Position numbers and translations under genes: made by a program. Under the pieces are notes generated by a model. That model was not told the origin of the DNA. It ran no database searches and worked only from the letters and a program-made list of their open reading frames with translations. This document shows positions 40,378-54,200 of a stretch of DNA of 64,000 nucleotides, in pieces; within the stretch, counting starts at the first letter, position 1, and each line of letters opens with the position of its first letter. The DNA is from Betaproteobacteria bacterium Ga0077523 (GTDB lineage Bacteria; Pseudomonadota; Gammaproteobacteria; Burkholderiales; Ga0077523): positions 1 through 64,000 of the forward strand of contig LNDQ01000120.1 of NCBI GenBank assembly GCA_001464695.1. The letters run 5' to 3'.

Positions 40378-41708
40378 CCTCTTTCGACCTGAACCAGAAC
40401 ATTGCCGGTGCGCGCGCCCGGTTCGAACACAGCACCGCTGCCCACCTTCGCCGCCAACCAGCCAGCGAACACGAAGAGCAACGCTTCCGCGGCAAACACC
40501 AGTGCGTAGGCATCACCCGGCGAACCGATCAGGTGGCGTGCGACGTCGCTCGCCGCGGTACCGACGAGGTCGCCGAGCCCGAACGCGACCGCCTGGGCCG
40601 CGCCCCACATCCCCATGCGCACGCCTTCGCGCGCTGCACGGCCGGTGCCGGCGAGCTCCATCATCGAACCGATCGCCGCGACAGCGAAGGCTCCATTCGC
40701 CACGCCGAGCACAAACACCGATTCGCGCAACGGCCAGCCAGGCCCGGCGAACGCTGCACCCACGAGCCCGAGGAGCGCGATGCCGGAGGCAACGCAACCA
40801 CCGATGGTCCATGCCCGCAGCGTCCCGAAACGGCCGCGCCCGAGGCTGCCCGCAAGCGCCACGAGAACCATTCCGGCAAGTACACCGCCATGCTGAACAC
40901 CGGATAGCCGAGTCGACTCGCCCGGCGTCATTCCGAACACCGACCCCGCGAACGGTTCGAGGATGAGGTCCTGTGCGCTGTAGGCCAGCATCGACACGAA
41001 CACGAAGATCGTGAAGCGGCGCGCCTGCGGTTCCGCCCACACCTGGCGCAGCGCTTCGCGGAACAGCGGCCTGGTTCGTTCGACGGCCGGTACCACGCCA
41101 GCCCCGTCGCCTTCCACGTTCCAGACCGCGGCCACCGCGACCGCGAACGCGACGAGCGCGACGCCCGTGGTCACGGCAATGAGACGCGCCGGCGAGAACG
41201 GATCGAGCAGATGCCCGGCCACGGTCGCGGTCACCGCGAACCCTGCGATCATCATCATCCACACGATGGTGGCGGCCGCCGCGCGCCGCGGCTCCGCGAC
41301 GCGCTTCGCGAGCAGCACCAGCAGCGCCGTTCCCGCCGCACCCACACCGATGCCGATCGCGCCGAAGGAAAGCACGGCGAGTGCGATGCCTGCGATCGGG
41401 TCGGTCGCCATCCAGGCCGTGGCGACCGATGCACCGATGCCGCCGCTCGCCAGCACGGCCATGCCGCCGACGATCCACGGCGTACGCCGGGCACCGCCGT
41501 CCGACCCGTGGCCCAGTCGCGGCCGCACCACCTGAACGAGATAGTGCAAAGCCACCAGCACGCCGGGCAGGATCGCCGGCAACGCGAGTTCGACCACCAT
41601 CACGCGATTCAACGTGGATGTCGTGAGCACTACGATCGCACCAAGGGCCGTCTGCACCAGTCCGAGACGGACGATGCCGATCCAGCTCAGGGGTGCACCG
41701 ACCGTCAC
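40374..41708 (-). CDS. BCD-family MFS protein (PucC/Bch2-type)
   Basis: ALGAIVVLTTSTLNRVMVVELALPAILPGVLVALHYLVQVVRPRLGHGSD; location between bchG and bchP; GTGA overlap with bchG. Confidence 0.9.
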   Translation of the reverse strand: MTVGAPLSWIGIVRLGLVQTALGAIVVLTTSTLNRVMVVELALPAILPGVLVALHYLVQVVRPRLGHGSDGGARRTPWIVGGMAVLASGGIGASVATAWMATDPIAGIALAVLSFGAIGIGVGAAGTALLVLLAKRVAEPRRAAAATIVWMMMIAGFAVTATVAGHLLDPFSPARLIAVTTGVALVAFAVAVAAVWNVEGDGAGVVPAVERTRPLFREALRQVWAEPQARRFTIFVFVSMLAYSAQDLILEPFAGSVFGMTPGESTRLSGVQHGGVLAGMVLVALAGSLGRGRFGTLRAWTIGGCVASGIALLGLVGAAFAGPGWPLRESVFVLGVANGAFAVAAIGSMMELAGTGRAAREGVRMGMWGAAQAVAFGLGDLVGTAASDVARHLIGSPGDAYALVFAAEALLFVFAGWLAAKVGSGAVFEPGARTGNVLVQVERG

Positions 41709-42619
41709 GGCAGCGACACGATCGTGCGTACGGCGAAAGCGCTCACCAGCATGCCGAGCACGAAGAAGTTGATGCCGAGCGCGCTGTACCAGAGCGCGCG
41801 CTCGCTCGGGCGTTGCAGGAACCGCAGCATCAGCGCCCCCTGCACCGCCAGCAGCAGCCCGACACCCCATGCGTGCCAGGGCCGGTCCCATTGCCACAGC
41901 AACACGACCACCGCGCACTGCGGCAGCGCCATGAACAGGCAGGCGGCGCGACCCGCGTTCTGCACGCCGAGCCGCACCGGCAGCGAACCGATGCCCATCC
42001 GACGGTCGCCCTCGACCGACTTGAAGTCGTTGAGAGTCATGATGCCGTGGGCCCCGACGCTGTAGAGCACCGCGAGCACGAGGATGCGTGCATCGGGCAA
42101 GCCACCGCCGATCATCACGGCGGCACCGGTGATCCAGGCAAGACCCTCGTAACACAGTCCGCACGCCGCGTTGCCCCACCAGCCGTTCACCTTGAGGCGC
42201 AACGGTGGCGCGCTGTAGGCCCATGCCAGTGCGAGCCCGAAGGCCGCCGCACCCAGCACCCAGGGGCCGAGCGCACTCGCGACCACGAGCGAGAATCCGG
42301 TCCACGCGACTGCGATCCACAACCCCCAGGACCCGGGGATGCGACCGGAAGGGATGGGGCGCCTCGGTTCGTTGATGGCGTCCACGTGCCGGTCGAACCA
42401 GTCGTTCACTGCCTGACTCGTCGCGCACACCAAGGGGCCGGCGAGCAGGACGCCGACGATGATCGCCGGCCATCGGCCCGCCGGTGTGACCCCTGACGAA
42501 ACGACCCCGCACAGGAATGCCCACATGGGCGGAAACCATGTGATCGGCTTCAACAGTTCCAGCACCGCCGAGGGTGACGGACGGGCTTCGATTGCTACTG
42601 TCATCGCAGGGCGCGCCAT
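41705..42619 (-). CDS. bchG: Bacteriochlorophyll synthase
   Basis: LKPITWFPPMWAFLCGVVSSG, SQAVNDWFDRHVDAINEPRRPIPSGRIPG prenyltransferase motifs. Confidence 0.96.
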   Translation of the reverse strand: MARPAMTVAIEARPSPSAVLELLKPITWFPPMWAFLCGVVSSGVTPAGRWPAIIVGVLLAGPLVCATSQAVNDWFDRHVDAINEPRRPIPSGRIPGSWGLWIAVAWTGFSLVVASALGPWVLGAAAFGLALAWAYSAPPLRLKVNGWWGNAACGLCYEGLAWITGAAVMIGGGLPDARILVLAVLYSVGAHGIMTLNDFKSVEGDRRMGIGSLPVRLGVQNAGRAACLFMALPQCAVVVLLWQWDRPWHAWGVGLLLAVQGALMLRFLQRPSERALWYSALGINFFVLGMLVSAFAVRTIVSLP

Positions 42620-42648
42620 GGATCGACGCTACTGCTGACAACAGTAGA

Positions 42649-42666
42649 TGTCAACCAAAGATTACA
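42649..42666. promoter_or_regulatory. Exact PpsR/CrtJ-type palindrome TGT-N12-ACA upstream of bchG
   Basis: TGTcaaccaaagattACA, 30 bp upstream of the bchG start. Confidence 0.7.
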
Positions 42667-42750
42667 GTTTTCGCTGCCTGGAAAACCGACGCAACCGCGG
42701 GCCGAGCACCCCGGCCGCGCCGGACGCCGCCCGGTCGCAGCAACCTGCCT

Positions 42751-44169
42751 CTAGTTTCCTTCTTCAGGCGCGAGGTCGCCCAGGCCGTACCGGCGCAGCT
42801 TCACGTACAGGCTCTGGCGGCTCAAGCCCAGCATCTCCGCCGCGGACGCGCGATTGTCGCCGGTGAGTTCGAGCGCCGCCTCGATGCACAGGCGCTCGAT
42901 CAGGTCGGTGGATTCACGCACGAGATCCTTCAACGAGACCCGGCCGACCAGTTCGGTCAACTGTTCCACGGAGCGCGGCAACTCGCGACCCGCGCGCGAA
43001 TCGGCCATGAGCCGGCGCCCGACGTTGCGAATGGTGAAACCGAGGCACGGCTCGTCCGCATGGGGCACGGCAACGGCCGAGATCTCCACTTCGGTGGACG
43101 TTCCGAACTCGCCGAGCAGGGTGGTCGCATACAACTGCACAGAGCCGTGTTGCCGCAAGTTGGAGATGAGCACCTTCAGGTCGACGCCGGGACGACCGAG
43201 CCAGCGCTCGAGCGATTCGTTGCGCACCAGTTCCTCGGTGGCGATCTGCGCGAGATCGATGAACGCGCGGTTCGCGGTGAGAATGCGACCCGTCAGGTCG
43301 GTGACGACGAACCCGTCCGGCGCGTTCTCCACGAGTTCGAGCAGTGCCGACTTGCGCTTGGGCACGACGGCGGCATTGGCACCTGCCTCCTGGTGCGCCA
43401 GGCGCACCAGGAAGTACGCATTGTTCTCCTGGCGGAAGAGCGATGCCGCCAGCAGGAATTCACGCTTGCCGGAGGCAAGCCTGACGCGGAGGTCGTCGCT
43501 GCGGCCGGCCGAGCGGGCCGCCGCGAGCAGCGCCTTGACGGCGTGCATGCTGTCGGCATCGAAGCCTTCGGGAAAGGTGCGACCGACGAGGCGCTTGACG
43601 CTCTCGCCCAGCAAGTCGGCTGCGGCCGGATTCGCCTCGGTGATGCGCAGCGTCGTGGCATCCACGACGAGCACCGCCTCGGACGCCATCTCGAACAGCA
43701 GCCGATAGCGGGTTTCGACGTGGCGCAGGCGCCAGTAGTCGCGCTCCATGGATTGCTGCGCAGCGACCAGGCGCTGCTGCAACGCCGCCACGGACCGCAG
43801 GTCGCGCCCGACCACGACCATCCCGCCATCCTTGCCCACGCGAATGGCGGAATAGAGCACGGGCACGTCGGCACCCTTGGCCGACGGGTGGTTCACGTGC
43901 CGCCAGCGCGTGGCCGAATTGGCCGCGGCTTCGCGCAACAGCGCCTCGACCTTCGGCCGGCTCTCCACCGTGACGACGTCCACCCACGGCTGGCCGATCC
44001 AGCTACCGTACCCCTCGGCGGACATCTCCGCGCTGCCGAACGACAGGTCGCGGATGATTCCCTGGCGGTCGAGCACGAGAGCGACATCGGTGGTCGCGGC
44101 GATGAGAGTCGCGGCGGCCTCGGGATCGAGGCCACCCAGCGACTTCTTCGGCGCGTCAAAGTGCTTCAC
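42751..44169 (-). CDS. ppsR: Full-length photosynthesis repressor PpsR/CrtJ
   Basis: PAS-Q-PAS-PAS plus Fis-type HTH (LCIEAALELTGDNRASAAEMLGLSRQSLYVKLRRYGL). GTG 44169 start; TTG 44235 also possible. Confidence 0.95.
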   Translation of the reverse strand: MKHFDAPKKSLGGLDPEAAATLIAATTDVALVLDRQGIIRDLSFGSAEMSAEGYGSWIGQPWVDVVTVESRPKVEALLREAAANSATRWRHVNHPSAKGADVPVLYSAIRVGKDGGMVVVGRDLRSVAALQQRLVAAQQSMERDYWRLRHVETRYRLLFEMASEAVLVVDATTLRITEANPAAADLLGESVKRLVGRTFPEGFDADSMHAVKALLAAARSAGRSDDLRVRLASGKREFLLAASLFRQENNAYFLVRLAHQEAGANAAVVPKRKSALLELVENAPDGFVVTDLTGRILTANRAFIDLAQIATEELVRNESLERWLGRPGVDLKVLISNLRQHGSVQLYATTLLGEFGTSTEVEISAVAVPHADEPCLGFTIRNVGRRLMADSRAGRELPRSVEQLTELVGRVSLKDLVRESTDLIERLCIEAALELTGDNRASAAEMLGLSRQSLYVKLRRYGLGDLAPEEGN

Positions 44170-44231
44170 GGGAGACGCTCCGAGATCGGCGTCCCGCCGT
44201 ACGACTTCGGCATCCCCACCCTGCCGTGGCT

Positions 44232-45119
44232 TCAACTGCGCGTTGCTCCCCGTTCATCCATCAGGCGTTGCGCCTGCTGCACTGCATCCCGACCATCCCG
44301 CGCCGTGGCATCGGCACCCACCGCCGCAACCAGCTCCGGGTACTTGGTGAACAAGGGCCCACCGACCATCACCACCAGGCCGCTATTGCGCGACGCCTTG
44401 CGAATGGCACGAATCTCTTCCGCGAGGACGTCCACCCGGACCTCGCAACCCACCGACAAGCCCACAACGTCGAAGCTCTCGTTGCGGACGACACCGGGCA
44501 AGTCATCGCTCGTGGCAGGTGGTTCACCCCAGACATCCCAGCCGCCCCGGCGAAAGTAATCGCCGACTATTATAAGGCCCAACACGTGCTGCTCTCCAGG
44601 GGCCGGGACCAGAAGGATGCGCCGTCCGGTGGGCGCCGCGTGATCCTCTTCGCGAAACGCCGGGCTCAAGCCTCTCAATACCTGCTGCAGGCGCCACAGT
44701 CCCACCGTCACTTCGGTGAAATCGCAGAGGTCGGCCTCCCAGAGCTCGCCCAGGCGCCGGGCGGTAGGCGTGATCAGCTTGAGATACAAGGCCTCGAGCG
44801 GGGTGCCTTGCGCGCGCAGTGCCTCGACGTAGGCCGCAGCAACCTCGCCGTCCTGTTCCACCACCATCCGGGTGAACTCGACCACCGTGCGCGCGTCCGG
44901 GCCATCGCTGCCGACGTCCGGGATGACAGGACAATCGGCTCCCTGGCCGTGGGCGAGCATGAGACGGGGGATGATCTCCGTCTCGATGGTCTTGAAGAGA
45001 TGCGAAACGTGCTCGTGCGAGCCCTCGCAGGAGCCCGGTCGTCCGGTTCGTTCGAGGTGGACCCCTTCGGACCCGCTCAACGTATCCCAACTACCGGTAA
45101 GCCGATTCAGCCTATCCAT
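44232..45119 (-). CDS. aerR: Cobalamin-binding antirepressor AerR/PpaA
   Basis: B12-binding domain (RILLVPAPGEQHVLGLIIVGDYFRRGGWDVWGEP), upstream of ppsR; alternative ATG at 45179 gives a longer form. Confidence 0.9.
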   Translation of the reverse strand: MDRLNRLTGSWDTLSGSEGVHLERTGRPGSCEGSHEHVSHLFKTIETEIIPRLMLAHGQGADCPVIPDVGSDGPDARTVVEFTRMVVEQDGEVAAAYVEALRAQGTPLEALYLKLITPTARRLGELWEADLCDFTEVTVGLWRLQQVLRGLSPAFREEDHAAPTGRRILLVPAPGEQHVLGLIIVGDYFRRGGWDVWGEPPATSDDLPGVVRNESFDVVGLSVGCEVRVDVLAEEIRAIRKASRNSGLVVMVGGPLFTKYPELVAAVGADATARDGRDAVQQAQRLMDERGATRS

Positions 45120-45311
45120 CGGTTCTCTTCCTCCCAAACGAGAACAAGGGACTTTGCCCCGGGCGCGATTGTGTTCCATGCGTCCGACACTACCCAGCCT
45201 GCCTGACGCTGACACTTTGTGTGCGTGCATTGTCGGCTCCGGAACTGTTAGGTGCAACTTGACCGTCGAATCGGCGACGTTAGCGCATGTGTAGACCCGG
45301 CCGGGATGGGA

Positions 45312-45345
45312 TGTCAAGTTACATTTACGTACCGCATAGTTGACA
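45312..45345. promoter_or_regulatory. Two overlapping near-consensus PpsR-type half-palindromes between aerR and bchF
   Basis: TGTcaagttacatttACG (45312-45329, plus) and, on the opposite strand, TGTcaactatgcggtACG (45345-45328). Confidence 0.55.
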
Positions 45346-45403
45346 CATCCGAGGCCGCGTCTTAGATTGCTGACACAAGACGGGGCGCGAGGAGACGATC
45401 GGG

Positions 45404-47190
<1,787 letters not shown>

Positions 47191-47200
47191 CGGCGACGCG

Positions 47201-48802
47201 ATGCAACTGACGCTCTGGACCTACGAAGGACCACCCCACGTCGGCGCCATGCGCATCGCGACGTCCATGCGCGACGTGCACTATGTCCTGCACGCGCCGC
47301 AAGGGGACACCTACGCCGACTTGCTGTTCACCATGATCGAGCGGCGCGATCGACGCCCGCCGGTCACGTACACCACGTTCCAGGCGCGCGACCTGGGCGG
47401 TGACACGGCGGGACTGGTCACGCGGACCATCGCCGAAGCCTACGAGCGGCATCAACCCAAGGCCCTGCTGGTCGGCGAATCCTGCACGGCCGAGTTGATC
47501 CAGGATCAACCCGGCGCTCTGGCGCTGGGGATGAAGCTGCCGGTCCCGGTGATCCCGCTCGATCTGCCCGCCTACACCAAGAAGGAAAACTGGGGCGCGG
47601 CCGAAACGTTCTACCAGCTCACGCGCACGCTGTTGTCCGATCGCATCCCTGCGCCCGGGACGATTCGCCCACAGCGCCCGGCCGAACGCCGTCCTCGGGC
47701 CAACCTCCTCGGCCCCACGGTGCTGGGTTTCCGCTGCCGCGACGACGTGGTGGAAATAACGAGCCTCCTCGAGCAGCTCGGCATCGACGTGCACGTGGTG
47801 GCGCCGCTGGGTGCCGCACCGGACGACATCCGGCGCTTGCCCGAAGCGGATTTCAACGTCGACCTCTACCCGGAAGTCGCGCGCAGCACCGCATCATGGC
47901 TGCAGCGCAGTTTCGGCATGCCGTACACGACGACCGTTCCGATGGGCCTCGGGGCGACCCGTGACTTCATCGCGGAAGTCGCCCGGCTCGCGGGGGTCGA
48001 TCCGGCGCCGGTGCTCGGCCGCGAGCGACCCGGCGTCGCCCGTCTCGACGGTTCGCAGTCGCGCATGCAGTGGTATGCGCGCTCGGTCGACTCCACTTAT
48101 CTCACCGGCAAGCGCGTCTTCATCTTCGGCGATGCCACGCACGCCATCGCTGCGGCGCGCATCGCGACGGAGGAAATGGGTTTCACCGTCGTCGGCCTCG
48201 GCACCTACAGCCGCGAGTTCGCGCGCGACGTGCGCGAAGCGGCGCAACGCTACGGGGTCGACCCGCTGATCGCCGACGATTACCTGGAAGTGGAGCAGGC
48301 CATCGCCGCCGCCACGCCGGAACTGGTGCTAGGCACCCAGATGGAACGGCACATCGCGAAGCGCCTCGGCATTGCCTGCGCCGTGATCTCGGTGCCGATC
48401 CACGTACAGGACGTACCGGCACGCTACAGCCCGGTCTATGGTTTTGAAGGTGCGAACGTGCTGTTCGACACCTGGGTGCATCCGCTCGTGATGGGTCTCG
48501 AGGAACACCTGCTGCAGATGTTCCGGGGCGATTTCGAGTTCGGGGACGACGCACCGGCCTCGCACCTGTCCCACGCCGGCAAGTCGGCACACCCCCAGAA
48601 CCCGACACCGGAACCCGCGCCAGCGGCGTCCGAGCCGGGAGCGCCACCCTGGACCCCCGACGGCGAGAAGGAACTCCGGAAGATCCCGTTCTTCGTGCGC
48701 GGCAAGGCTCGCCGCAACACGGAGACCTATGCGCGCGAGCGGGGCCTGCGCGAAATCACGGTGGAGACGCTCTACGATGCCAAGGCGCACTTCGGACGCT
48801 AG
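47201..48802 (+). CDS. bchB: Light-independent protochlorophyllide reductase subunit B
   Basis: [65 protein letters not shown]. Confidence 0.97.
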   Translation: MQLTLWTYEGPPHVGAMRIATSMRDVHYVLHAPQGDTYADLLFTMIERRDRRPPVTYTTFQARDLGGDTAGLVTRTIAEAYERHQPKALLVGESCTAELIQDQPGALALGMKLPVPVIPLDLPAYTKKENWGAAETFYQLTRTLLSDRIPAPGTIRPQRPAERRPRANLLGPTVLGFRCRDDVVEITSLLEQLGIDVHVVAPLGAAPDDIRRLPEADFNVDLYPEVARSTASWLQRSFGMPYTTTVPMGLGATRDFIAEVARLAGVDPAPVLGRERPGVARLDGSQSRMQWYARSVDSTYLTGKRVFIFGDATHAIAAARIATEEMGFTVVGLGTYSREFARDVREAAQRYGVDPLIADDYLEVEQAIAAATPELVLGTQMERHIAKRLGIACAVISVPIHVQDVPARYSPVYGFEGANVLFDTWVHPLVMGLEEHLLQMFRGDFEFGDDAPASHLSHAGKSAHPQNPTPEPAPAASEPGAPPWTPDGEKELRKIPFFVRGKARRNTETYARERGLREITVETLYDAKAHFGR

Positions 48803-51800
48803 CACCGGCGGCGTCACGCCGATTCGCGTGGTGATCGTCACACTCGACAGCCATCTCGCGAGTGCCGCCGAACGCGCACAGCACGCGCTCGCCAAGGACA
48901 TCCCCGGCCTCGTCCTCACGCTGCACGCCGTGGCGGAATGGGGCAACGACGACGGTGCGCTCGAGCGCTGCCGTGCCGACATCGCCCAGGGCGACATCAT
49001 CGTCGCGACCATGCTGTTCATGGAAGAACACATCCAGGCCGTGCTCCCGGCACTACAGGCACGGCGCGATCACTGCGACGCGATGATCGCGTGCATGTCC
49101 TCGGGCGAGGTGATGCGGCTCACGCGCATGGGCAAGTTCAGCATGGACGGCACGCAAAGCGGCGCCATGACCCTGTTGAAGAAGTTGCGTGGCGGCCGCA
49201 AGGAGACCGGCCCCGGCACGACCGCGAACGGCGGCGCCGGCGAGCGCCAGATCCGGATGCTGCGGCGGCTGCCCAAGATCCTGCGTTTCATTCCCGGTAC
49301 GGCACAGGATGTCCGCGCGTACTTCCTCACGTTGCAGTACTGGCTCGCCGGTTCCGACGAGAACGTCGCGAACCTAGTGCGCTACCTGATCGACCGCTAC
49401 GCCGACGGGGTGCGCCGGGCGCTGCGAGGCAGCCTCAAGACCGCGCCGCCCACCGAGTATCCGGAGATCGGCGTCTATCACCCGCGCATGAAAGGCCGCA
49501 TCGCCGATCGCCTCGATCGCCTGCCTGCCGTCGGCAAGGAAGGCACGGTCGGACTGCTGGTCATGCGTTCGTACGTGCTCGCCGGCAACGCCGGGCACTA
49601 CGACGGCGTGATCGCTGCGCTCGAAACGCGCGGACTGCGCGTCATACCGGCCTTCGCGACCGGCCTCGACGCGCGTCCGGCCGTCGAGCGCTTCTTCCTG
49701 GCCGATGGCGTGCCGACCGTGGATGCCGTGGTTTCGCTGACCGGCTTCTCGCTCGTGGGCGGCCCGGCCTACAACGATGCCAAGGCCGCCGAGGAGATCC
49801 TGGCGCGCCTCGACGTGCCCTACATCGCCGCGCATCCGGTGGAGTTCCAGACCATCGAGCAGTGGGGCGCCTCGAGCCGCGGCCTGATGCCGGTCGAAAG
49901 CACCATGATGGTCGCGATTCCCGAACTCGATGGCGCGACCGGGCCCATGGTGTACGGCGGCCGCGCTGGCGGGTCCGGCGTCGCATGCACGGGCTGCGCA
50001 CGGCGCTGCACGTTCGAAGGCGGAAGCCACCGACGGGACATGAGCAGCTGCGTGGAGCGCGCCGACATGCTGGCCGCGCGCGTGAGCAAGCTCGTGGCAC
50101 TGCGCCGCTCGCAGCGGTCGCAGCGCAAGCTGGCGCTGGTCATCTTCAATTTCCCGCCGAACGCCGGTGCCACCGGAACCGCAGCGTATCTCTCCGTCTT
50201 CGAATCGCTGCACCGCACCCTCGTCGGCCTGAAGGCCGCCGGGTACGCGGTCGACGTGCCCACTGACGTCGACACCCTGCGTCGGCAGATCATCGACGGC
50301 AACGCGGCCCGCCACGGCGCCGCCGCCAACGTGCATGCGCGCATTCCGGCCGACGACCACGTGCGGCGCGAACGCTGGCTGAACGAGATCGAGGCGCAAT
50401 GGGGTCCGGCACCCGGTCGCCATCAGAGCGATGGCCGGTCGCTGTTCGTGCTCGGCGCCCAATTCGGCAACGTGTTTGTCGGCATCCAGCCCGCGTTCGG
50501 CTACGAAGGCGATCCGATGCGCCTGCTGTTCGAGAAGGGTTTCGCGCCGACGCACGCGTTCTCGGCCTTCTATCGGTGGCTGCGCGAAGACTTCGGTGCG
50601 CACGCCGTGTTGCACTTCGGCACCCACGGCGCCCTCGAGTTCATGCCCGGCCGCCAGACCGGACTCACGGCGGCCGACTGGCCGGATCGACTGATCGGCG
50701 ACCTGCCCAACTTCTATCTGTACGCGGCGAACAATCCGTCCGAAGGCGCCATCGCCAAGCGCCGCGCTGCCGCCACCCTGGTGAGCTATCTCACGCCGCC
50801 CGTGGCCCACGCGGGCTTGTATCGCGGCCTGGTCGAACTCAAGACTTCGCTGGACCGCTGGCGCGGCATGACGCCGGACGAGCAGACGGCTCAGCCGGAA
50901 CTCGCCGTGCTGATTCAGGCGCAGGCTGCGACGCTCGATCTCGTGGCTGCCGAGCCTGCCTGGGGTGCGACCGCCGCGCCGGAGATCGCGAAACTCGCGG
51001 ATGCGATCGTCGAGCTCGAATACACGATGATTCCCCACGGCATGCACATCGTGGGCAAGGCACCCTCGGCCGCGGAGCGTGTCGATCTGCTGCTGTCCAT
51101 CGCCGAAGCGTCGCACGGCATTCGCCCGTCCCGCACCGCCATCGAGGCGTTGGTGGACGGTGCAACGCCGGAAGCGGCGCTTGCCGCCGGGCATATCGAC
51201 GACGATGCGACCCGCGTCATCTTCGAAGCGCTCGCCAGGACCGACCACCTGCTGCGCGAAGATCACGAACTTCCTGCCCTGATCGCGGCACTCGACGGGC
51301 GCTTCGTGCGACCGGCACCCGGCGGCGACCTGCTGCGCACGCCCGAGATCCTGCCCACCGGACGCAACCTGCACGGCTTCGACCCATTCCGCATACCCAG
51401 CGCGTACGCAGTCGCCGACGGGGCACGCCAGACAGTACGCTTGCTGGAGCGCCATCGCGCCGACGGCCATGCATTACCCGAGTCCATCGCACTCGTGCTC
51501 TGGGGCACCGACAACCTGAAGACCGAAGGCGCGCCGATCGGACAGGCGCTCGCGCTGATTGGTGCCAAACCCCGCTTCGATACCTACGGCCGCCTGTGCG
51601 GTGCGGTGCTCATTCCGCTCGAGGAACTGGGCCGGCCGCGCATCGACGTCGTGGTGACCTTGTCGGGCATCTTCCGCGACCTGCTGCCGCTGCAGACGCG
51701 CCTGCTCGCCGAAGCTTCATTCCTGGCCGCCAGTGCCGACGAACCGCTGGATCTGAATTTCGTGCGCAAACATGCGCTCGCCTACCAGCAAGAGCAAGGC

Positions 51801-52553
51801 TGCGACCTCGAAACCGCGGCGCTGCGCGTCTTCAGCAACGCCGATGGCGCCTACGGCTCGAACGTGAATCACCTGATCGACAGCAGCCGCTGGGACCAGG
51901 AGGACGAGATTGCGGAGACCTATTCGCGGCGCAAGTGCTTCGCCTACGGTCGCAGCGGAAAACCCATGCAGCAGGCCGCGTTGCTGGCGAGCGTGCTGTC
52001 GGACGTCGACCTCGCATACCAGAACCTGGACTCGGTCGAGATCGGCGTCACGACCGTCGACCATTATTTCGACACGCTGGGCGGGATCAGCCGCGCAGTG
52101 GGACGCGCCAAGGGCGCGACGGTGCCGGTCTACATCGGTGACCAGACCACCGGTGAGGGCAAGGTACGTTCGCTCGCGGAGCAGGTCGCCCTCGAGACGC
52201 GCACCCGGATGCTGAACCCGAAGTGGTACGAAGGCATGCTGCAGCACGGCTACGAAGGCGTGCGGCAGATCGAAGAGCACGTGAAGAACACCATGGGCTG
52301 GTCGGCCACCACCGGTCAGGTCGCGCCCTGGGTCTACCAGCAGCTCACGCAGACCTTCGTGCTGGACGACGACATGCGCCGGCGCCTGGCCGAACTCAAC
52401 CCGACAGCTTCGGCGAAGGTGGCCAACCGCCTGCTCGAAGCCTCGGAGCGCCAGTACTGGAAGCCCGACGCCGGCATGCTCGAGGCGCTGCGCCGCGCGA
52501 GCGACGAACTGGAAGACCGTATCGAAGGCGTGTATGCGGCCTCTGCCGCCTGA
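48777..52553 (+). CDS. bchH: Magnesium chelatase subunit H
   Basis: [38 protein letters not shown]; ~1258 aa. Confidence 0.96.
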   Translation: MPRRTSDASTGGVTPIRVVIVTLDSHLASAAERAQHALAKDIPGLVLTLHAVAEWGNDDGALERCRADIAQGDIIVATMLFMEEHIQAVLPALQARRDHCDAMIACMSSGEVMRLTRMGKFSMDGTQSGAMTLLKKLRGGRKETGPGTTANGGAGERQIRMLRRLPKILRFIPGTAQDVRAYFLTLQYWLAGSDENVANLVRYLIDRYADGVRRALRGSLKTAPPTEYPEIGVYHPRMKGRIADRLDRLPAVGKEGTVGLLVMRSYVLAGNAGHYDGVIAALETRGLRVIPAFATGLDARPAVERFFLADGVPTVDAVVSLTGFSLVGGPAYNDAKAAEEILARLDVPYIAAHPVEFQTIEQWGASSRGLMPVESTMMVAIPELDGATGPMVYGGRAGGSGVACTGCARRCTFEGGSHRRDMSSCVERADMLAARVSKLVALRRSQRSQRKLALVIFNFPPNAGATGTAAYLSVFESLHRTLVGLKAAGYAVDVPTDVDTLRRQIIDGNAARHGAAANVHARIPADDHVRRERWLNEIEAQWGPAPGRHQSDGRSLFVLGAQFGNVFVGIQPAFGYEGDPMRLLFEKGFAPTHAFSAFYRWLREDFGAHAVLHFGTHGALEFMPGRQTGLTAADWPDRLIGDLPNFYLYAANNPSEGAIAKRRAAATLVSYLTPPVAHAGLYRGLVELKTSLDRWRGMTPDEQTAQPELAVLIQAQAATLDLVAAEPAWGATAAPEIAKLADAIVELEYTMIPHGMHIVGKAPSAAERVDLLLSIAEASHGIRPSRTAIEALVDGATPEAALAAGHIDDDATRVIFEALARTDHLLREDHELPALIAALDGRFVRPAPGGDLLRTPEILPTGRNLHGFDPFRIPSAYAVADGARQTVRLLERHRADGHALPESIALVLWGTDNLKTEGAPIGQALALIGAKPRFDTYGRLCGAVLIPLEELGRPRIDVVVTLSGIFRDLLPLQTRLLAEASFLAASADEPLDLNFVRKHALAYQQEQGCDLETAALRVFSNADGAYGSNVNHLIDSSRWDQEDEIAETYSRRKCFAYGRSGKPMQQAALLASVLSDVDLAYQNLDSVEIGVTTVDHYFDTLGGISRAVGRAKGATVPVYIGDQTTGEGKVRSLAEQVALETRTRMLNPKWYEGMLQHGYEGVRQIEEHVKNTMGWSATTGQVAPWVYQQLTQTFVLDDDMRRRLAELNPTASAKVANRLLEASERQYWKPDAGMLEALRRASDELEDRIEGVYAASAA

Positions 52554-52578
52554 CGCCTCACCCAAGGAGAAAGAGTAG

Positions 52579-53493
<915 letters not shown>

Positions 53494-53497
53494 CGCC

Positions 53498-54194
53498 ATG
53501 AGCACCTCCTACCTGCAGCGCCGCGGACAACTCCAGACCTACTTCGACCGCACGGCGGTCGATGCGTGGAAGCGCCTCACTTCCGATGCGCCGGTGAGCG
53601 GGATCCGCGCGACGGTCCGCGCCGGACGCGATCGCATGCGCCCTCGCCGGATGCCGCCTGCTCGATGCCGGATGCGGCACGGGAGCGTTGTCGGTGGAAG
53701 CGGCGAAGCGCGGTGCCGATGTGGTGGCGATCGATCTGTCGCCCACGCTGGTACAGCTCGCACGCGAGCGGCTGCCCAACGACCTGGGTAAGGGGTGCGT
53801 CGATTTTCGCGTCGGCGACATGCTCGATCCGGCGCTCGGGTCGTTCGACTATGTCGTGGCGATGGACTCGCTGATTCACTATCGCGCGCCCGATGTGGTT
53901 CGAGTGCTCGCCGACCTGGCCGCGCGCACGCGCGAGTCGATCCTGTTCACCTTTGCACCGAAGACACCGGCGCTGGCGCTGATGCATGCAGTCGGCCGGT
54001 TGTTTCCGCGTGGCGATCGCGCCCCGGCGATCGAGCCGGTGAGCTTCGCCAAGCTCGAGTTCCTGCTCGCCCGCGAGACCGGACTGGCAACATGGCAGCC
54101 TGGCCGTACCCAGCGGATCGCGAGCGGCTTCTACACATCGCAGGCTGTGGAACTGTCTGATACCTGCGCGCAGTGGACTCACATGCACGCCTGA
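53498..54194 (+). pseudogene. bchM: Mg-protoporphyrin IX methyltransferase, reading frame interrupted near 53641-53643
   Basis: N-term (YFDRTAVDAWKRLTSDAPVSGIRATVRAGRDRMR) and C-term (ALAGCRLLDAGCGTGALSVEAAKRGADVVAIDLSPTLVQLARERLP...YVVAMDSLIHYRAPDVVRVL) are in different frames and the linker between them is too short. Confidence 0.85.
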
Positions 54195-54200
54195 CCAGGA

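Noticed and set aside
49374-51470. 698-aa minus-strand ORF over bchH
   Set aside because: Shadow of bchH, no recognisable motifs.
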